Shown: positions 10,090 through 20,804 of the stretch, in pieces
Layout of the letters: each line of letters begins with the position of its first letter
How positions within the stretch are numbered: position 1 is the stretch's first letter
NCBI RefSeq assembly: GCF_019216885.1
Contig: NZ_JAAQRC020000001.1
Span: 4,529,501 to 4,593,500, forward strand
From: Methylobacterium sp. SyP6R
GTDB lineage: Bacteria > Pseudomonadota > Alphaproteobacteria > Rhizobiales > Beijerinckiaceae
Length of the DNA stretch: 64,000 nt
Direction of reading: 5' to 3'
The notes under the pieces: model-generated
The model's database searches: none
Told to the model about the DNA's origin: nothing
What the model saw: only the letters and a program-made list of their open reading frames with translations
Translations under genes and position numbers: made by a program

Positions 10090-11433
10090 TCACCCCTTCG
10101 CCGGCTTCGCCCACCCCGCCTTGATCACCTGCCGCCCGCGCCCGATCGCCAGGGTGCCGGGCGGCACGTCCTCGGTGATGACCGAGCCGGAGCCGACGAA
10201 GGCGCCGGCCCCGACCGTCACCGGCGCGACCAAAGCCGAGTTCGAGCCGATGAAGGCCCCGGCCCCGATCACCGTGCGGTGCTTGTTCACGCCGTCGTAG
10301 TTGCAGGTGATGGTGCCGGCCCCGAGATTGGCGCCCTCCCCCACCTCGGCATCGCCGACGTAAGTCAGATGATTGACCTTGGCGCCGGCCCGGATCGCCG
10401 CGTTCTTCACCTCGACGAAGTTGCCGATGCGGGCGCCCTCCTCCAGCACCGCGCCGGGGCGCAGGCGGGCATAGGGGCCGATCTGGACGCCGTCCGCGAG
10501 CCGGGCCTTCTCGAGGTGCGAGAAGGCGTGGATGGTGCAGCCATCGCCGACCACCACACCGGGGCCGAACACCACGTGGGGCTCCACCACCACGTCGCGG
10601 CCGAGCACGGTGTCGTGGCTGAAGAACACCGTCTCGGGGGCGATCAGCGTGGCGCCCGCCAGCATGGCGCGGCGGCGCAGGGTCGCCTGCACGGCCGCCT
10701 CGGCGGTCGAGAGCTGCACCCGGTCGTTCACCCCTTGCGCCTCAGCCTCCGCCACCGGAACCACTGCGACCCGGTGGCCGTCGGCAACCGCCAGGGCGAC
10801 CGCGTCGGGCAGGTAGTACTCGCCGGCCGCGTTGGCGTTGCCGACCCGCTCCAGCAATCCGAGGGCGTGGGCGCCCGACAGCGCCATCAGGCCGGCATTG
10901 CACAGGGTGACGCGGCGCTCCGCCGCGCTCGCATCCTTCTCCTCGCGGATGGCGACGACCCGGCCGTCCTCGACCAGCACGCGGCCGTAGCCGGTCGGGT
11001 TCGCGGCCTCGAAGGCCAGAACCGCCACCGCGGCGCCCTCGGCCAGCGGCGCGCGCAGGCGGGCATAGGTCTCAGGGCTGATCAGCGGCGTGTCGCCGAA
11101 GGCCACCACCACGTCGTCGGCGCCTTGCGCGAGCACCCGGCGGGCCGCCAGCACCGCGTGGGCGGTGCCGAGGCGCTCGGCTTGCGGAAAGATCTCCGCG
11201 CCGGCAAAGCCCGCCACCACCGTCGCGACGTCGCCGCGGCCGGGCTCGACCACCACGGCGAGGCGTCCGGCCCCGGCCTCGGCCACCGCCGCCAGCACGT
11301 GGGCGAGCATCGGCCGGCCGGCGATCGGGTGCAGCACCTTGGGCAGGTCGGAGCGCATCCGCGTGCCCTTGCCGGCGGCGAGCACCACGGCGAGGAGAGA
11401 GCGCGCCCCTGGGGGCTTCTGGGTCGAGGTCAT
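10090..11433 (-). CDS. glmU: Bifunctional UDP-GlcNAc pyrophosphorylase / GlcN-1-P acetyltransferase
   Basis: 447 residues. The N-terminal nucleotidyltransferase domain has the signature LAAGKGTRM (about 18-26) with a nearby [11 protein letters not shown]. The C-terminal left-handed beta-helix (about 240-430) shows hexapeptide-type repeats and the acetyltransferase segment with [13 protein letters not shown]. The enzyme acetylates glucosamine-1-phosphate and then makes UDP-GlcNAc for peptidoglycan and lipid A. It is slightly short compared with E. coli GlmU but both domains are complete. It works in the same pathway as glmS in this window. Confidence 0.96.
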   Translation of the reverse strand: MTSTQKPPGARSLLAVVLAAGKGTRMRSDLPKVLHPIAGRPMLAHVLAAVAEAGAGRLAVVVEPGRGDVATVVAGFAGAEIFPQAERLGTAHAVLAARRVLAQGADDVVVAFGDTPLISPETYARLRAPLAEGAAVAVLAFEAANPTGYGRVLVEDGRVVAIREEKDASAAERRVTLCNAGLMALSGAHALGLLERVGNANAAGEYYLPDAVALAVADGHRVAVVPVAEAEAQGVNDRVQLSTAEAAVQATLRRRAMLAGATLIAPETVFFSHDTVLGRDVVVEPHVVFGPGVVVGDGCTIHAFSHLEKARLADGVQIGPYARLRPGAVLEEGARIGNFVEVKNAAIRAGAKVNHLTYVGDAEVGEGANLGAGTITCNYDGVNKHRTVIGAGAFIGSNSALVAPVTVGAGAFVGSGSVITEDVPPGTLAIGRGRQVIKAGWAKPAKG

Positions 11434-11622
11434 CGGCGGCCTGTCGCGTCCGGGGGAAGCTGTCTGGTCCCGACCGTCTAGCCGATCGCTGCGTCATAAC
11501 AAGCGCCGGTGCGGCTTTCCGAAGGGGCACGAGCTTCGCGATTCTTAACCCCCGGTTCAGCCCGGATCGTGGTAAACGGCCGGCGCCCCCTTCCCGCATC
11601 CGGACCGGTACCCCTCCCCACG

Positions 11623-13206
11623 ATGACGCAGAGCCCCACCGCCCCGCCCGCCCGCACAGCCCTCGACCGACGCGCGGTACTGGCGCTCGCCGGTGGCCTG
11701 GCCGCGACCACGGCGGCGGGCGCGCAGCCGACGGAGCCCGCGCCCCTGTCGGACGGCCAGCGTTTCGATCCCGGACAGGTGGTCGAGCTCGCCCGCGCCC
11801 TGGCGAAGAAGCCCTACGCGGCGCCGCAGGCCGACCTGCCCGAGCCGTTCAAGGATCTCACCTACGACCAGTATATCGGCGTGCGGGCACAGCCCTCGGG
11901 CCTGCTCTGGGCCGGCGAGGGCCGCGGCTTCGTGGTCGAGCCGCTGCATCGCGGCTTCGTCTTCACCACGCCGGTGGCGCTGCACGCGGTCGAGGACGGG
12001 GTGGTGCGCCGCATTCCTTACGACCGCAACCGCTTCAATTTCGGCAAGCTGAAACCCCCGGAGGAGGGCCGCGACCTCGGCTTCTCGGGCTTCCGGCTCT
12101 ATGCTAGCTTCAACGGCGCGGCACCGTCCGATTGCGCGATCTTCCAGGGCGCCTCGTTCTTCCGCGCGCTCGCCGCCGGCCAGAGCTACGGCGTCACCGC
12201 CCGCGCCCTCACGCTCAAGCCCGCCGAGGCGAAGGGCGAGGAATTCCCGCTGTTTCGCGCCTTCTGGCTCGAGCGGCCGGGGGCCGGCACCGGGCAGATC
12301 GTGATCCACGCCCTGGTCGATTCCGAATCCGCCACCGCAGCTTTGCGCATGACCCTGCGGCCCGGCGACGCCACCATCGTCGACATCGAGGCGACGCTCT
12401 GCCCGCGCACGGCGCTCGAGCATGTCGGCATCGGCGGCATGACCGGCGCCTTCCTGTTCGGCCCGACCGATCGGCGCGGCGTCGACGATGCGCGGCTGGC
12501 CGCCCACGAGGTCGACGGTCTCCAGATCCGCAACGGCTGGGGCGAGGCGATCTGGCGCCCGGTGCAGAACCCCGAGACACTCCAGATCTCGGCCTTCATG
12601 GACCAGGACCCGAAGGGCTTCGGGCTGGTCCAGCGCGCCCGCGCCTATGGCGATTACCAGGACGACGTGCAGCGCTGGGAGAAGCGCCCGAGCCTGTGGA
12701 TCGAGCCGCTCGGCAGCTGGGGGCCGGGAGTGCCGCAACATGGCTGGGGCGCCGGCGCGGTGCAATTGATCGAGATCCCGAGCGAATCCGAGGTCAACGA
12801 GAACATCCTGACCTATTGGCGCCCCAAGGAGCCGGTCGCCAAGGAGACCGCCTTCAGCTACCGGCAGTTCTGGTGCTGGACCGTGCCGGGCGCGCCGCCG
12901 CTCGCCGCCTGTTCCGGCACCCGGGTCGGCAAGGGCGCTGGCGGTAAGCGCCGGCTCTTCCTCGTCGACTTCACCGGGGAGGCGCCGTTTGCCGAGGGCA
13001 TCGACCCGAACGCGCTCCAGCTCGCCGTGAGCACCGCGCCCGGCACCATCGCCCGCCAGCGGATCTACCCGTATCCGGAGCGCAAGACCGTGCGGGCGGT
13101 GTTCGAGCTCGATCCGGGCAACGACACCGCCTGCGAGCTGCGCCTGGTCGTCAAGGCCGGCGACAAACCCGTCAGTGAGACATGGCTGTACCGGTGGACC
13201 CCGTGA
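11623..13206 (+). CDS. opgG: Periplasmic glucan biosynthesis protein OpgG/MdoG
   Basis: 527 residues. A twin-arginine-like signal (DRRAVLALAGGLAATTAAGA, RR at 16-17) leads into the MdoG domain, with LTYDQYIGVRAQP, NRFNFGKL and WGEAIWRPVQNPETLQIS. OpgG is required to branch or release osmoregulated periplasmic glucans made by OpgH. ATG at 11623 places the signal at the N-terminus; the frame is open upstream without a plausible site. The 3' end overlaps opgH by 25 bp, so the two are translationally coupled. The gene is divergent from glmU. Confidence 0.93.
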   Translation: MTQSPTAPPARTALDRRAVLALAGGLAATTAAGAQPTEPAPLSDGQRFDPGQVVELARALAKKPYAAPQADLPEPFKDLTYDQYIGVRAQPSGLLWAGEGRGFVVEPLHRGFVFTTPVALHAVEDGVVRRIPYDRNRFNFGKLKPPEEGRDLGFSGFRLYASFNGAAPSDCAIFQGASFFRALAAGQSYGVTARALTLKPAEAKGEEFPLFRAFWLERPGAGTGQIVIHALVDSESATAALRMTLRPGDATIVDIEATLCPRTALEHVGIGGMTGAFLFGPTDRRGVDDARLAAHEVDGLQIRNGWGEAIWRPVQNPETLQISAFMDQDPKGFGLVQRARAYGDYQDDVQRWEKRPSLWIEPLGSWGPGVPQHGWGAGAVQLIEIPSESEVNENILTYWRPKEPVAKETAFSYRQFWCWTVPGAPPLAACSGTRVGKGAGGKRRLFLVDFTGEAPFAEGIDPNALQLAVSTAPGTIARQRIYPYPERKTVRAVFELDPGNDTACELRLVVKAGDKPVSETWLYRWTP

Positions 13207-15362
13207 CCCTCGCCCAAAATCTCGACGCCCGAAATCTCGACGCCCCGCCCCACGCCGCCTTCACGGTCGCGCCCGCGGTGCCGGAGGAATCCCCCCTCGC
13301 CATGCCGGTGCAGGACCTGCGCCGGTGGTCGGAGGCCGACGCGCACAAGGTCCCCGGCCGCCGCGCTCCTTGGGCGGCGCGTGCCTTCGTCTTCGGCGGC
13401 GGCCTGGCGCTGACCGCCTACGGCGCCGTGCAGATGTACGAGGTCGTGTCGGTCGCCGGCTCGACGACCTGGCTGCAATGGCTGCTGCTCGCGCTGTTCA
13501 CCCTCAACTTCTCGTGGATCGCGCTCGCCTTCACCTCGGGGCTCCTCGGCTTCCTGGCGCTGCTGCGCCGGCGCCGGCCGGAGGTGCCTCACGGTCCGCT
13601 CACCACCCGCACCGCCGTGGTGATGCCGGTCTACAACGAGGCCACCGCCCGAACCTTCGCGGCGGTCGAGGCGATCCGCGACTCGATCGAGGCCACCGGC
13701 GAGGGTGACGCCTTCGATTACTGGATCCTGTCCGATTCGACCCAGGCCGATGCCTGGGTCGCCGAGGAGCGGGCCTATCTGGCACTCCGCGCCCGCCTCG
13801 GCGACGGGGCGCGCCTGTATTACCGCCACCGGCAGAAGAACCACCACCGCAAGGCCGGCAACATCGCCGATTTCGTCACACGGTGGGGCGGCCATTACGA
13901 CCACATGCTGGTCCTCGACGCCGACAGCCTGATGAGCGGCGACTGCGTGGTGACCTTGGCCCGTGCGATGGAGGCCGATCCGGATTCCGGCATCATCCAG
14001 TCGCTGCCCTTGATCATCAACCGCAACACCCTGTTCGCCCGGGTGCAGCAATTCGCGGCCCGCATCTACGGCCCGGTCATCGCCACGGGCCTCGCCCTGT
14101 GGTCGGGCCGGGACGGCAATTACTGGGGCCACAACGCGATCATCCGCACGCGTGCCTTCGCCGACCATTGCGGCCTGCCCGACCTCTCCGGCAAGCCGCC
14201 CTTCGGCGGCCACGTGCTGAGCCACGACTTCGTCGAGGCGGCGCTGATCCGGCGCGCCGGCTGGAGCGTCTACATGCTCCCCGAACTCCAGGGCTCCTAC
14301 GAGGAGAGCCCGCCCTCGCTGATCGACGTCGCGATCCGCGACCGGCGCTGGGCGCAAGGAAACCTGCAGCACAGCCGCATCATCGGCACGGCGGGCCTCA
14401 AGCTCGCCTCGCGCCAGCACTTCGCCACCGGCATCGCCGGCTACCTCGCCTCGCCGCTCTGGGCGGCACAGCTCGTGGTCGGTATCGCGCTCGCCCTCCA
14501 GACCGCCTATATCCGCCCCGAATATTTCTCGACCGAGTTCCGCCTCTACCCGGTCTGGCCGCGCTTCGACCCCGTCCGCGCGCTCCAGCTCTTCGGGATC
14601 ACGATGGCGATCCTGCTCGCCCCGAAGCTGTTCGGCCTGATCCTCGGCCTCCTCGACGGGAAGGTGCGGCGGGCGAGCGGCGGGGGATTGCGTCTCGTGC
14701 TCTCGGCGCTGATCGAGACCCTGCTCTCGGCGCTCATCGCCCCGATCGCCATGCTGGTGCAATCCGGCTCGGTGATCCAGATCCTGCTCCGGCGCGACGC
14801 CGGCTGGAACCCTCAGCGGCGCGACGACGGCTCGATCCCGTTCGCGGACATCGTGCGGCGGCACCGTTTCCACACCATCCTCGGTCTCGTCGCGGGCGTC
14901 GCGGCCTTCGCCATCGCCACCTCGCTGTTCCTGTGGATGTCACCGACGATCCTCGGCCTCGTCCTGGCGATCCCGATCTCCTGGGCGAGCGGGCAGCTCT
15001 TCATCGGCCTGGCGCTGAAGCGCGCCGGCCTGCTGATGACGCCCGAGGAGCGCGAGCCCCCGGCGATCGCCACCGCCGCCAAGGCGATCGAGGCGCGCAA
15101 CGCGGCGCTCGCCTACGACGATGCCGACGGGTTGCGGGCGCTCCACGCCGATCCGGACCTCCAGGCCGGCCACCTCGCCTTCCTGCCCCCGGCCGAGCGC
15201 CGGCCCCGCGGCGCGCCGCAAGCAGACCACGTCATGGCCCAGGCCAAGGTGGTCGAGGCCGAGACCATCGACGAGGCGGCCGACTGGCTGAACGCCAAGG
15301 AGAAGATGGTGCTGCTGCACGACCGGGCGCTGCTGGACAGGCTGGCGCGGCTGGGTGGGTAG
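13182..15362 (+). CDS. opgH: Glucans biosynthesis glucosyltransferase OpgH/MdoH
   Basis: 726 residues, an inner-membrane GT2 enzyme that polymerises glucose from UDP-glucose into the osmoregulated periplasmic glucan backbone. Two membrane segments (about 65-130) precede the catalytic domain with VVMPVYNE (about 147), the metal-site LVLDADSLMSGD, and RDRRWAQGNLQH (the QxxRW-equivalent). Several further membrane helices follow to about 620. The start codon lies inside opgG. No separate opgC or opgE gene is nearby. A family A half-repeat and a family B element follow the gene. Confidence 0.93.
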   Translation: MAVPVDPVTLAQNLDARNLDAPPHAAFTVAPAVPEESPLAMPVQDLRRWSEADAHKVPGRRAPWAARAFVFGGGLALTAYGAVQMYEVVSVAGSTTWLQWLLLALFTLNFSWIALAFTSGLLGFLALLRRRRPEVPHGPLTTRTAVVMPVYNEATARTFAAVEAIRDSIEATGEGDAFDYWILSDSTQADAWVAEERAYLALRARLGDGARLYYRHRQKNHHRKAGNIADFVTRWGGHYDHMLVLDADSLMSGDCVVTLARAMEADPDSGIIQSLPLIINRNTLFARVQQFAARIYGPVIATGLALWSGRDGNYWGHNAIIRTRAFADHCGLPDLSGKPPFGGHVLSHDFVEAALIRRAGWSVYMLPELQGSYEESPPSLIDVAIRDRRWAQGNLQHSRIIGTAGLKLASRQHFATGIAGYLASPLWAAQLVVGIALALQTAYIRPEYFSTEFRLYPVWPRFDPVRALQLFGITMAILLAPKLFGLILGLLDGKVRRASGGGLRLVLSALIETLLSALIAPIAMLVQSGSVIQILLRRDAGWNPQRRDDGSIPFADIVRRHRFHTILGLVAGVAAFAIATSLFLWMSPTILGLVLAIPISWASGQLFIGLALKRAGLLMTPEEREPPAIATAAKAIEARNAALAYDDADGLRALHADPDLQAGHLAFLPPAERRPRGAPQADHVMAQAKVVEAETIDEAADWLNAKEKMVLLHDRALLDRLARLGG

Positions 15363-15424
15363 AGTCCGGTCAGATCGCGCGTATTTGCGCGACCGTCAGA
15401 GTGGGAAACTCTTTCATCCCACCC

Positions 15425-15443
15425 GCGACCTCATCCTGAGGTG
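15425..15443. repeat. Family A repeat, left end only (copy 2)
   Basis: A 19-bp exact match to the family A left end. The rest of a family A repeat is absent; a family B element starts 3 bases later. The stretch 15363-15690 contains no gene, only this end and the family B element. Confidence 0.8.
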
Positions 15444-15446
15444 TCA

Positions 15447-15600
15447 TACCAACGGTCGTTGAAAACGACCTTTGGTTCCGTTCTCGAATTTTCGCCAAGC
15501 CTCTGGCTTGAGATCGAAAATTCGAGATGGGTCAACGGCCCCGTCGATCTCGGGCTTGCCCGAGATCGAATCGATGCGTCAGCATCTTGCGCCGTTGGTA
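15447..15600. repeat. Structured repeat element, family B copy 1 (154 bp)
   Basis: Termini are TACCAACGGTCGTT and CCGTTGGTA, inverted over 9 bases (TACCAACGG). The element is flanked on both sides by TCA (15444-15446 and 15601-15603), a possible 3-bp target duplication. Inside are hairpins: GGTCGTT-GAA-AACGACC near the left end, AATTTTCG/CGAAAATT in the middle, GATCTCGGGC-TT-GCCCGAGATC, and GATGC-GTCA-GCATC. A second copy is at 50974-51142. Confidence 0.85.
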
Positions 15601-15690
15601 TCAGTTCGTCACCGGCTTCGCGGTCCCTGGCGAATGACGCTGTTTCGCTATCCAGGGTGGCAAATGCCAACCTGGATCGTGAGTTTCTAT

Positions 15691-15912
15691 TTAACCCTCC
15701 CGCTCGGCCAGGCGCAGGGACCAGATCAGGTTCCCGCCCTCGTCGACCAGCCACAGGGCGTTCACCTGCTCGTCGTCGGGCGTGCTCTCCCGGGCATTGG
15801 CGAGGCGAACCGCCTCCTGCCGGTCCGCGGCCTGGATGATCTCGTCGATCAGCGGGGGACCGATCGCCCCGTCCATGGCGCGGACCGCCCCGCGCAGTCG
15901 ATATGCCGGCAT
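15691..15912 (-). CDS. Small hypothetical protein (73 residues)
   Basis: I do not recognise a named family. The sequence starts MPAYRLRGAVRAMDGAIGPP and continues with an amphipathic stretch ending in ALWLVDEGGNLIWSLRLAER. It reads as a compact soluble protein with a C-terminal beta hairpin and no signal peptide. ATG at 15912 follows GGAGCGACAGGGCGG, so translation is plausible, and codon choice looks like the neighbours. It stands alone between repeats. Confidence 0.6.
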   Translation of the reverse strand: MPAYRLRGAVRAMDGAIGPPLIDEIIQAADRQEAVRLANARESTPDDEQVNALWLVDEGGNLIWSLRLAEREG

Positions 15913-16074
15913 CCGCCCTGTCGCTCCTCGATCGCGTCCCGCTCGATCGCCCACGACTGAGACGCGGGCTGCCCCCGTTTTCGGGCGGGAGCGGGATACA
16001 TCAAGGGCCGGGCCCTGCCGACGTCGCAAAACTGGCCACCGGTCTTGCGACAAAAATCGGCGGCAACCGGGAGC

Positions 16075-16118
16075 CCGAGCGGACGAAGCGTGGGCTTGCA
16101 TACGCTTCGTCCGCTCGG
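16075..16118. repeat. Perfect 17-bp inverted repeat, diverged family D element
   Basis: CCGAGCGGACGAAGCGT and ACGCTTCGTCCGCTCGG flank a 10-base loop. Upstream (from about 16027) the sequence resembles family D (tggccaccggtcttgcg), whose better copies are at 23569 and 36159. The region 15913-16405 holds only this and the family E element; I see no gene. Confidence 0.65.
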
Positions 16119-16220
16119 GTGCGGCGCATCGGCGCTGCTCGCACTCAGCCGGTGCGCCGTGCCGTTCAGCGCCCGGCGCAGGCGCTGATCCCGGCGAGTC
16201 TCCAGCGCCCGCTGCCGGCG

Positions 16221-16318
16221 CAGGGCTGTCCGGGGAAAGACGAGGCGCAGGAAATCCCCCCTCCCCGCGGGCGGGGAGAGGAGAGAATTCGCGCTACACC
16301 TTTCCCCGGACAGCCCTG
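16221..16318. repeat. Inverted-repeat element, family E copy 1
   Basis: Left end CAGGGCTGTCCGGGGAAA and right end TTTCCCCGGACAGCCCTG are an exact inverted pair around an internal CTCCCCGCGGGCGGGGAG palindrome. Related units are at 23251-23503 and bound the insertion scar at 35616-36280. Confidence 0.8.
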
Positions 16319-16405
16319 CCGCAGAGTGGGGAAAAGCCCGCGCCTCTTCTTTTTTGGGATAGGCCCGGTGGAGGCAAGGCATTCGCCCCGCCTCCTGCCC
16401 TGATT

Positions 16406-17929
<1,524 letters not shown>

Positions 17930-17975
17930 GTGTTCCTCCCAGTCGCCCCGCGACGGGGCGTGGTGCACATCCCTC

Positions 17976-17991
17976 GGCAGCCGGCGTGCCA
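17976..17991 (-). promoter_or_regulatory. Sigma-54 (-24/-12) promoter for the aldehyde dehydrogenase
   Basis: Read on the minus strand the sequence is TGGCAC-GCCGG-CTGCC. The invariant GG and GC doublets are at the required 12-base offset and the -24 hexamer is a perfect match to TGGCAC-N5-TTGC; the -12 box has CTGC for TTGC. The start site would fall about 35 bases before the ATG. Confidence 0.75.
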
Positions 17992-18134
17992 TCCGGGCCC
18001 CGGCCGCCCAGCTCCCGCCGCCTGTTCGCTGCAACGATCTGGCGGATCTGGATTTTCTCGCTCGTCGCGCCAAGCCTTCGACCAAAATCCGGCCCCGTCC
18101 GGCCACCATCGGCCTGGACCGCGCACGCGACACC

Positions 18135-18160
18135 TGCGACACCTGTCGCAAACAGCGACA
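18135..18160. promoter_or_regulatory. Overlapping palindromes, likely activator binding sites (UAS)
   Basis: Two overlapping dyads: TGCGAC-ACCT-GTCGCA (18135-18150) and TGTCGC-AAACA-GCGACA (18144-18160). They lie about 145 bp upstream of the sigma-54 promoter and 40 bp before the activator gene. That is a normal distance for an enhancer-type site, and it could also give autoregulation. Binding is inferred. Confidence 0.6.
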
Positions 18161-18199
18161 CTCCGCCCGCAGGGGCGGTGACATGGGAGGAGGCCGCGC

Positions 18200-20083
18200 A
18201 TGCAGAGCCGCGTGACCACGCCCCGCACCCTGCTGGCCGCGCGGCGGCAGGCCTTCGGGCCGGGTGTGGCCGAGCCGCCGCCGCCGATCCTTCGCTCCTG
18301 GGAGCGCTGCGCCGCCCTCGGGCTCGATTTCGGGCAGCGCCCCCGGGTCGAGCCGCTGAGCGGCGCCGAGATGCGCGCCGCCTTCGACCGCAGCGAGGCG
18401 CTGCGCCAGACCTGCCGGCCCGAGATCGAGGCCCTGCACGCCGATGCGCAGGCGACCGGCAGCCTCGTGATCCTCACCGATGCCGACGGGCTGATCCTCG
18501 ACACCCTCGGCAGCGATTCCTTCGCCGGCCGCGCCGCGCAGGTGGCGCTCCGCCCCGGGGTACCCTGGAGCGAGAGCCTGACCGGCACCAACGCCATCGG
18601 CACGGCGCTGATCGAGCGCCGCCCGGTCGAGGTGCGGGGGGCGGAGCATTACTTCGAGCCGCACCGCATCCTGAGCTGCGCCGCCATGCCGATCCTCGGG
18701 GCGGACGGCTCGGTGCTCGGCGTCCTCGACCTGACGGGACCGGCGGCGATCCACCAGGGCCACGCGCTGGGCCTCGTCGGACTCGCGGTCGCCGCCATCG
18801 AGCACCGGCTGCTCGCGACGGTGCCGCCGGGCTGCGAGGTGCTGCGGCTCCACCGCGACGCGGGGCTCCTCGGCACCCCGCGCGAGGGCGTGCTGGTCTT
18901 CGAGGGCCACCGCCTCGTCGGCGCCAACCGGCACGGGCTGGCGCTGCTCGGCCTCACCTGGGGCGATCTCGGGACCGAGCGGGCCGGCTTCCATGGCGGC
19001 GACACCGCGCCCGGCCCACTCGCCCTGCGGGACGCGACCGGGGCCCCGCTCTACGGCCGCCTGCAGGGCGCGCCGGCCTCGATCCGGCGCCGGTCCGCGG
19101 CCGAGCCCGCCCGGCAGAACCCCGCGACGCCGAGCCCCACGACGTCGAGCCCCGCGGCGCCGATTCTCGACCCCGGTACCGACAAGCTCCTCGCCCGGGC
19201 CGTGCGGCTGATCGATGCCGGCATCCCGGTGGTGGTCGAGGGGGAGACCGGCACCGGCAAGGAGGTGTTTGCCCGCGCCGCCCATGCGGGCTGCGCACGA
19301 TCGCACAAGCCGTTCGTGGCGGTGAACTGCGCGGCCTTGCCCGAGACGCTGATCGAGGCCGAGTTGTTCGGCTACGAGCCCGGCGCCTTCACGGGCGCGG
19401 CGCGCCACGGTGCCAAGGGCCTGCTGCGCCAGGCCGAGGGCGGCCTGCTCTTCCTCGACGAGATCGGCGACATGCCGCTCGCCCTGCAATCGCGGCTGCT
19501 GCGGGCGTTGCAGGAGCGCGAGGTGCTGCCCGTCGGCGGCACCCGTCCGGTCCCGGTCGATTTCGCCCTGATCTGCGCGACCCACCGCGACCTGTCCCGC
19601 ATGGTCGAGGAGGGGGCCTTCCGGGCCGACCTGTTTTACCGCATCGCCCCCTACCGGGTGCGCCTCGCCCCCTTGCGCGACCGGCCGGACCGCCTCGCCC
19701 TCGTGCGCGGCCTGTGGGCCCGTACCGACGGCCCGGCCCGCGGCGTGACCCTGTCGCCGGATTGCGAGGCGGCACTCGCCGCGGCGGAGTGGCCCGGCAA
19801 CCTGCGCCAGCTCGCGGCGTGCCTCAAGGCGCTGGCGGCGCTCGCCGAGGCGGGCGAGGTGCTCGGGCCGGAGGACCTGCCGGAGGGAGTGGCGAAGTCT
19901 TCGGCCGTTGCACCGGCGCCCCGACGGGAGCCGGAGGCGGGCCGCCTCGACGCCATCGCGCAGGATGCGATGCGAGCGGCGTTGGCGGCCCATGGCGGCA
20001 ATGTCAGCCGGGCGGCGAGGAGTCTCGGGGTCAGTCGGAGCACGCTGTACCGGCGGTGCCTGAGGGAGAGGGCGGAGGCGTGA
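18200..20083 (+). CDS. Sigma-54-dependent activator, AcoR type
   Basis: 627 residues. The N-terminal region begins with [15 protein letters not shown], typical of AcoR-like proteins, and contains a GAF-type sensor segment (about 70-200, with [20 protein letters not shown]). The AAA+ domain has Walker A GETGTGKE (about 348), the sigma-54 contact loop GAFTGAA (about 394) and [10 protein letters not shown] Fis-type HTH closes the protein ([20 protein letters not shown]). It should open the sigma-54 promoter of the divergent aldehyde dehydrogenase in response to a small metabolite. ATG follows GGAGGAGG. A hairpin overlaps its stop. Confidence 0.93.
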   Translation: MQSRVTTPRTLLAARRQAFGPGVAEPPPPILRSWERCAALGLDFGQRPRVEPLSGAEMRAAFDRSEALRQTCRPEIEALHADAQATGSLVILTDADGLILDTLGSDSFAGRAAQVALRPGVPWSESLTGTNAIGTALIERRPVEVRGAEHYFEPHRILSCAAMPILGADGSVLGVLDLTGPAAIHQGHALGLVGLAVAAIEHRLLATVPPGCEVLRLHRDAGLLGTPREGVLVFEGHRLVGANRHGLALLGLTWGDLGTERAGFHGGDTAPGPLALRDATGAPLYGRLQGAPASIRRRSAAEPARQNPATPSPTTSSPAAPILDPGTDKLLARAVRLIDAGIPVVVEGETGTGKEVFARAAHAGCARSHKPFVAVNCAALPETLIEAELFGYEPGAFTGAARHGAKGLLRQAEGGLLFLDEIGDMPLALQSRLLRALQEREVLPVGGTRPVPVDFALICATHRDLSRMVEEGAFRADLFYRIAPYRVRLAPLRDRPDRLALVRGLWARTDGPARGVTLSPDCEAALAAAEWPGNLRQLAACLKALAALAEAGEVLGPEDLPEGVAKSSAVAPAPRREPEAGRLDAIAQDAMRAALAAHGGNVSRAARSLGVSRSTLYRRCLRERAEA

Positions 20084-20094
20084 GGCCGCCTCCG
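20073..20094. terminator. Hairpin between convergent activator and Lrp genes
   Basis: CGGAGGCG and CGCCTCCG flank a 6-base loop. The left arm includes the last codons of the activator gene. The convergent Lrp stop is at 20101, so it may serve both strands. Confidence 0.5.
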
Positions 20095-20100
20095 TGTCCC

Positions 20101-20577
20101 TTATGGTGTATATAATGTTTCCAGCGGCGCCTCGTCTCGGTCTATCGGAGTTTTGAGAACGACGTAGCTAAAATACTTGTCGATTCCAATATCCATTTCG
20201 ATCAATCTCTCCATCGTCGATTGATAATGCTCGATGCCGCCAACCAGGAATTTTATCAAATAGTCGTAGCCGCCGGATATATTGTGGCACTCCATGACCG
20301 ATTTTTCTTTCTCGATGACGGCCAGGAACCGGGAAAAATCCGAGTGACGATGGTTTTTCAGTGTGATTTCCGTGAAAATCGTCAGGGACTGGCCCAGCTT
20401 CGCGATATTGATTTTTGCAAAATAACCACTGATGTATCCCGCGGACTGCAGTTTTTTCACGCGCATGAGGCATGGGCTGGGCGACAAATTGACCAGCTCG
20501 GACAGTTCCACGTTGGTAATTCGGCCGTTTCTCTGCAATTCGGCTAGAATTTTGATGTCCATGCTATCGAGCTTCAT
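20101..20577 (-). CDS. Lrp/AsnC-family transcriptional regulator
   Basis: 158 residues. The N-terminal winged HTH is [20 protein letters not shown] followed by [19 protein letters not shown]; the C-terminal RAM/AsnC ligand domain spans about 65-150. The typical role is control of amino-acid metabolism in response to an amino acid. Its base composition is clearly more AT-rich than its neighbours, with AAA/ATT/TTT-type codons, suggesting acquisition from elsewhere. It lies downstream of, and on the same strand as, the kinase and PLP-enzyme genes and is their probable regulator. A family F repeat separates it from the kinase gene. Confidence 0.92.
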   Translation of the reverse strand: MKLDSMDIKILAELQRNGRITNVELSELVNLSPSPCLMRVKKLQSAGYISGYFAKINIAKLGQSLTIFTEITLKNHRHSDFSRFLAVIEKEKSVMECHNISGGYDYLIKFLVGGIEHYQSTMERLIEMDIGIDKYFSYVVLKTPIDRDEAPLETLYTP

Positions 20578-20627
20578 CGCGTGCGCTCTCTCGTCGGCGG
20601 GCGGACATCTCGGGCCGGCGGCATGCT

Positions 20628-20730
20628 AGAGCATTGTCCGACGAAGTGGATGCCGGTTCGTCGCAGGAAATACGGCAAAATCGAAGACCGAGAGAGCTTC
20701 GCGATTGCAAGGCGATCGTGAGGTGCTCTG
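20628..20730. repeat. Palindromic repeat, family F copy 1
   Basis: It begins AGAGCATTGTCCGACGAAG and ends GTGAGGTGCTCT, with terminal inversion AGAGCA/TGCTCT. The second copy is at 30385-30486. A related inverted pair (GAGCAGCG/CGCTGCTC, 20730-20767) follows directly. This type is common in Hyphomicrobiales intergenic regions. Confidence 0.8.
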
Positions 20731-20804
20731 GAGCAGCGCCAGATCGCATTGCAATCGCACGCTGCTCTGGTCGAGAGTTGCGCAGGCGAGGACATCGCCG
20801 GCCT

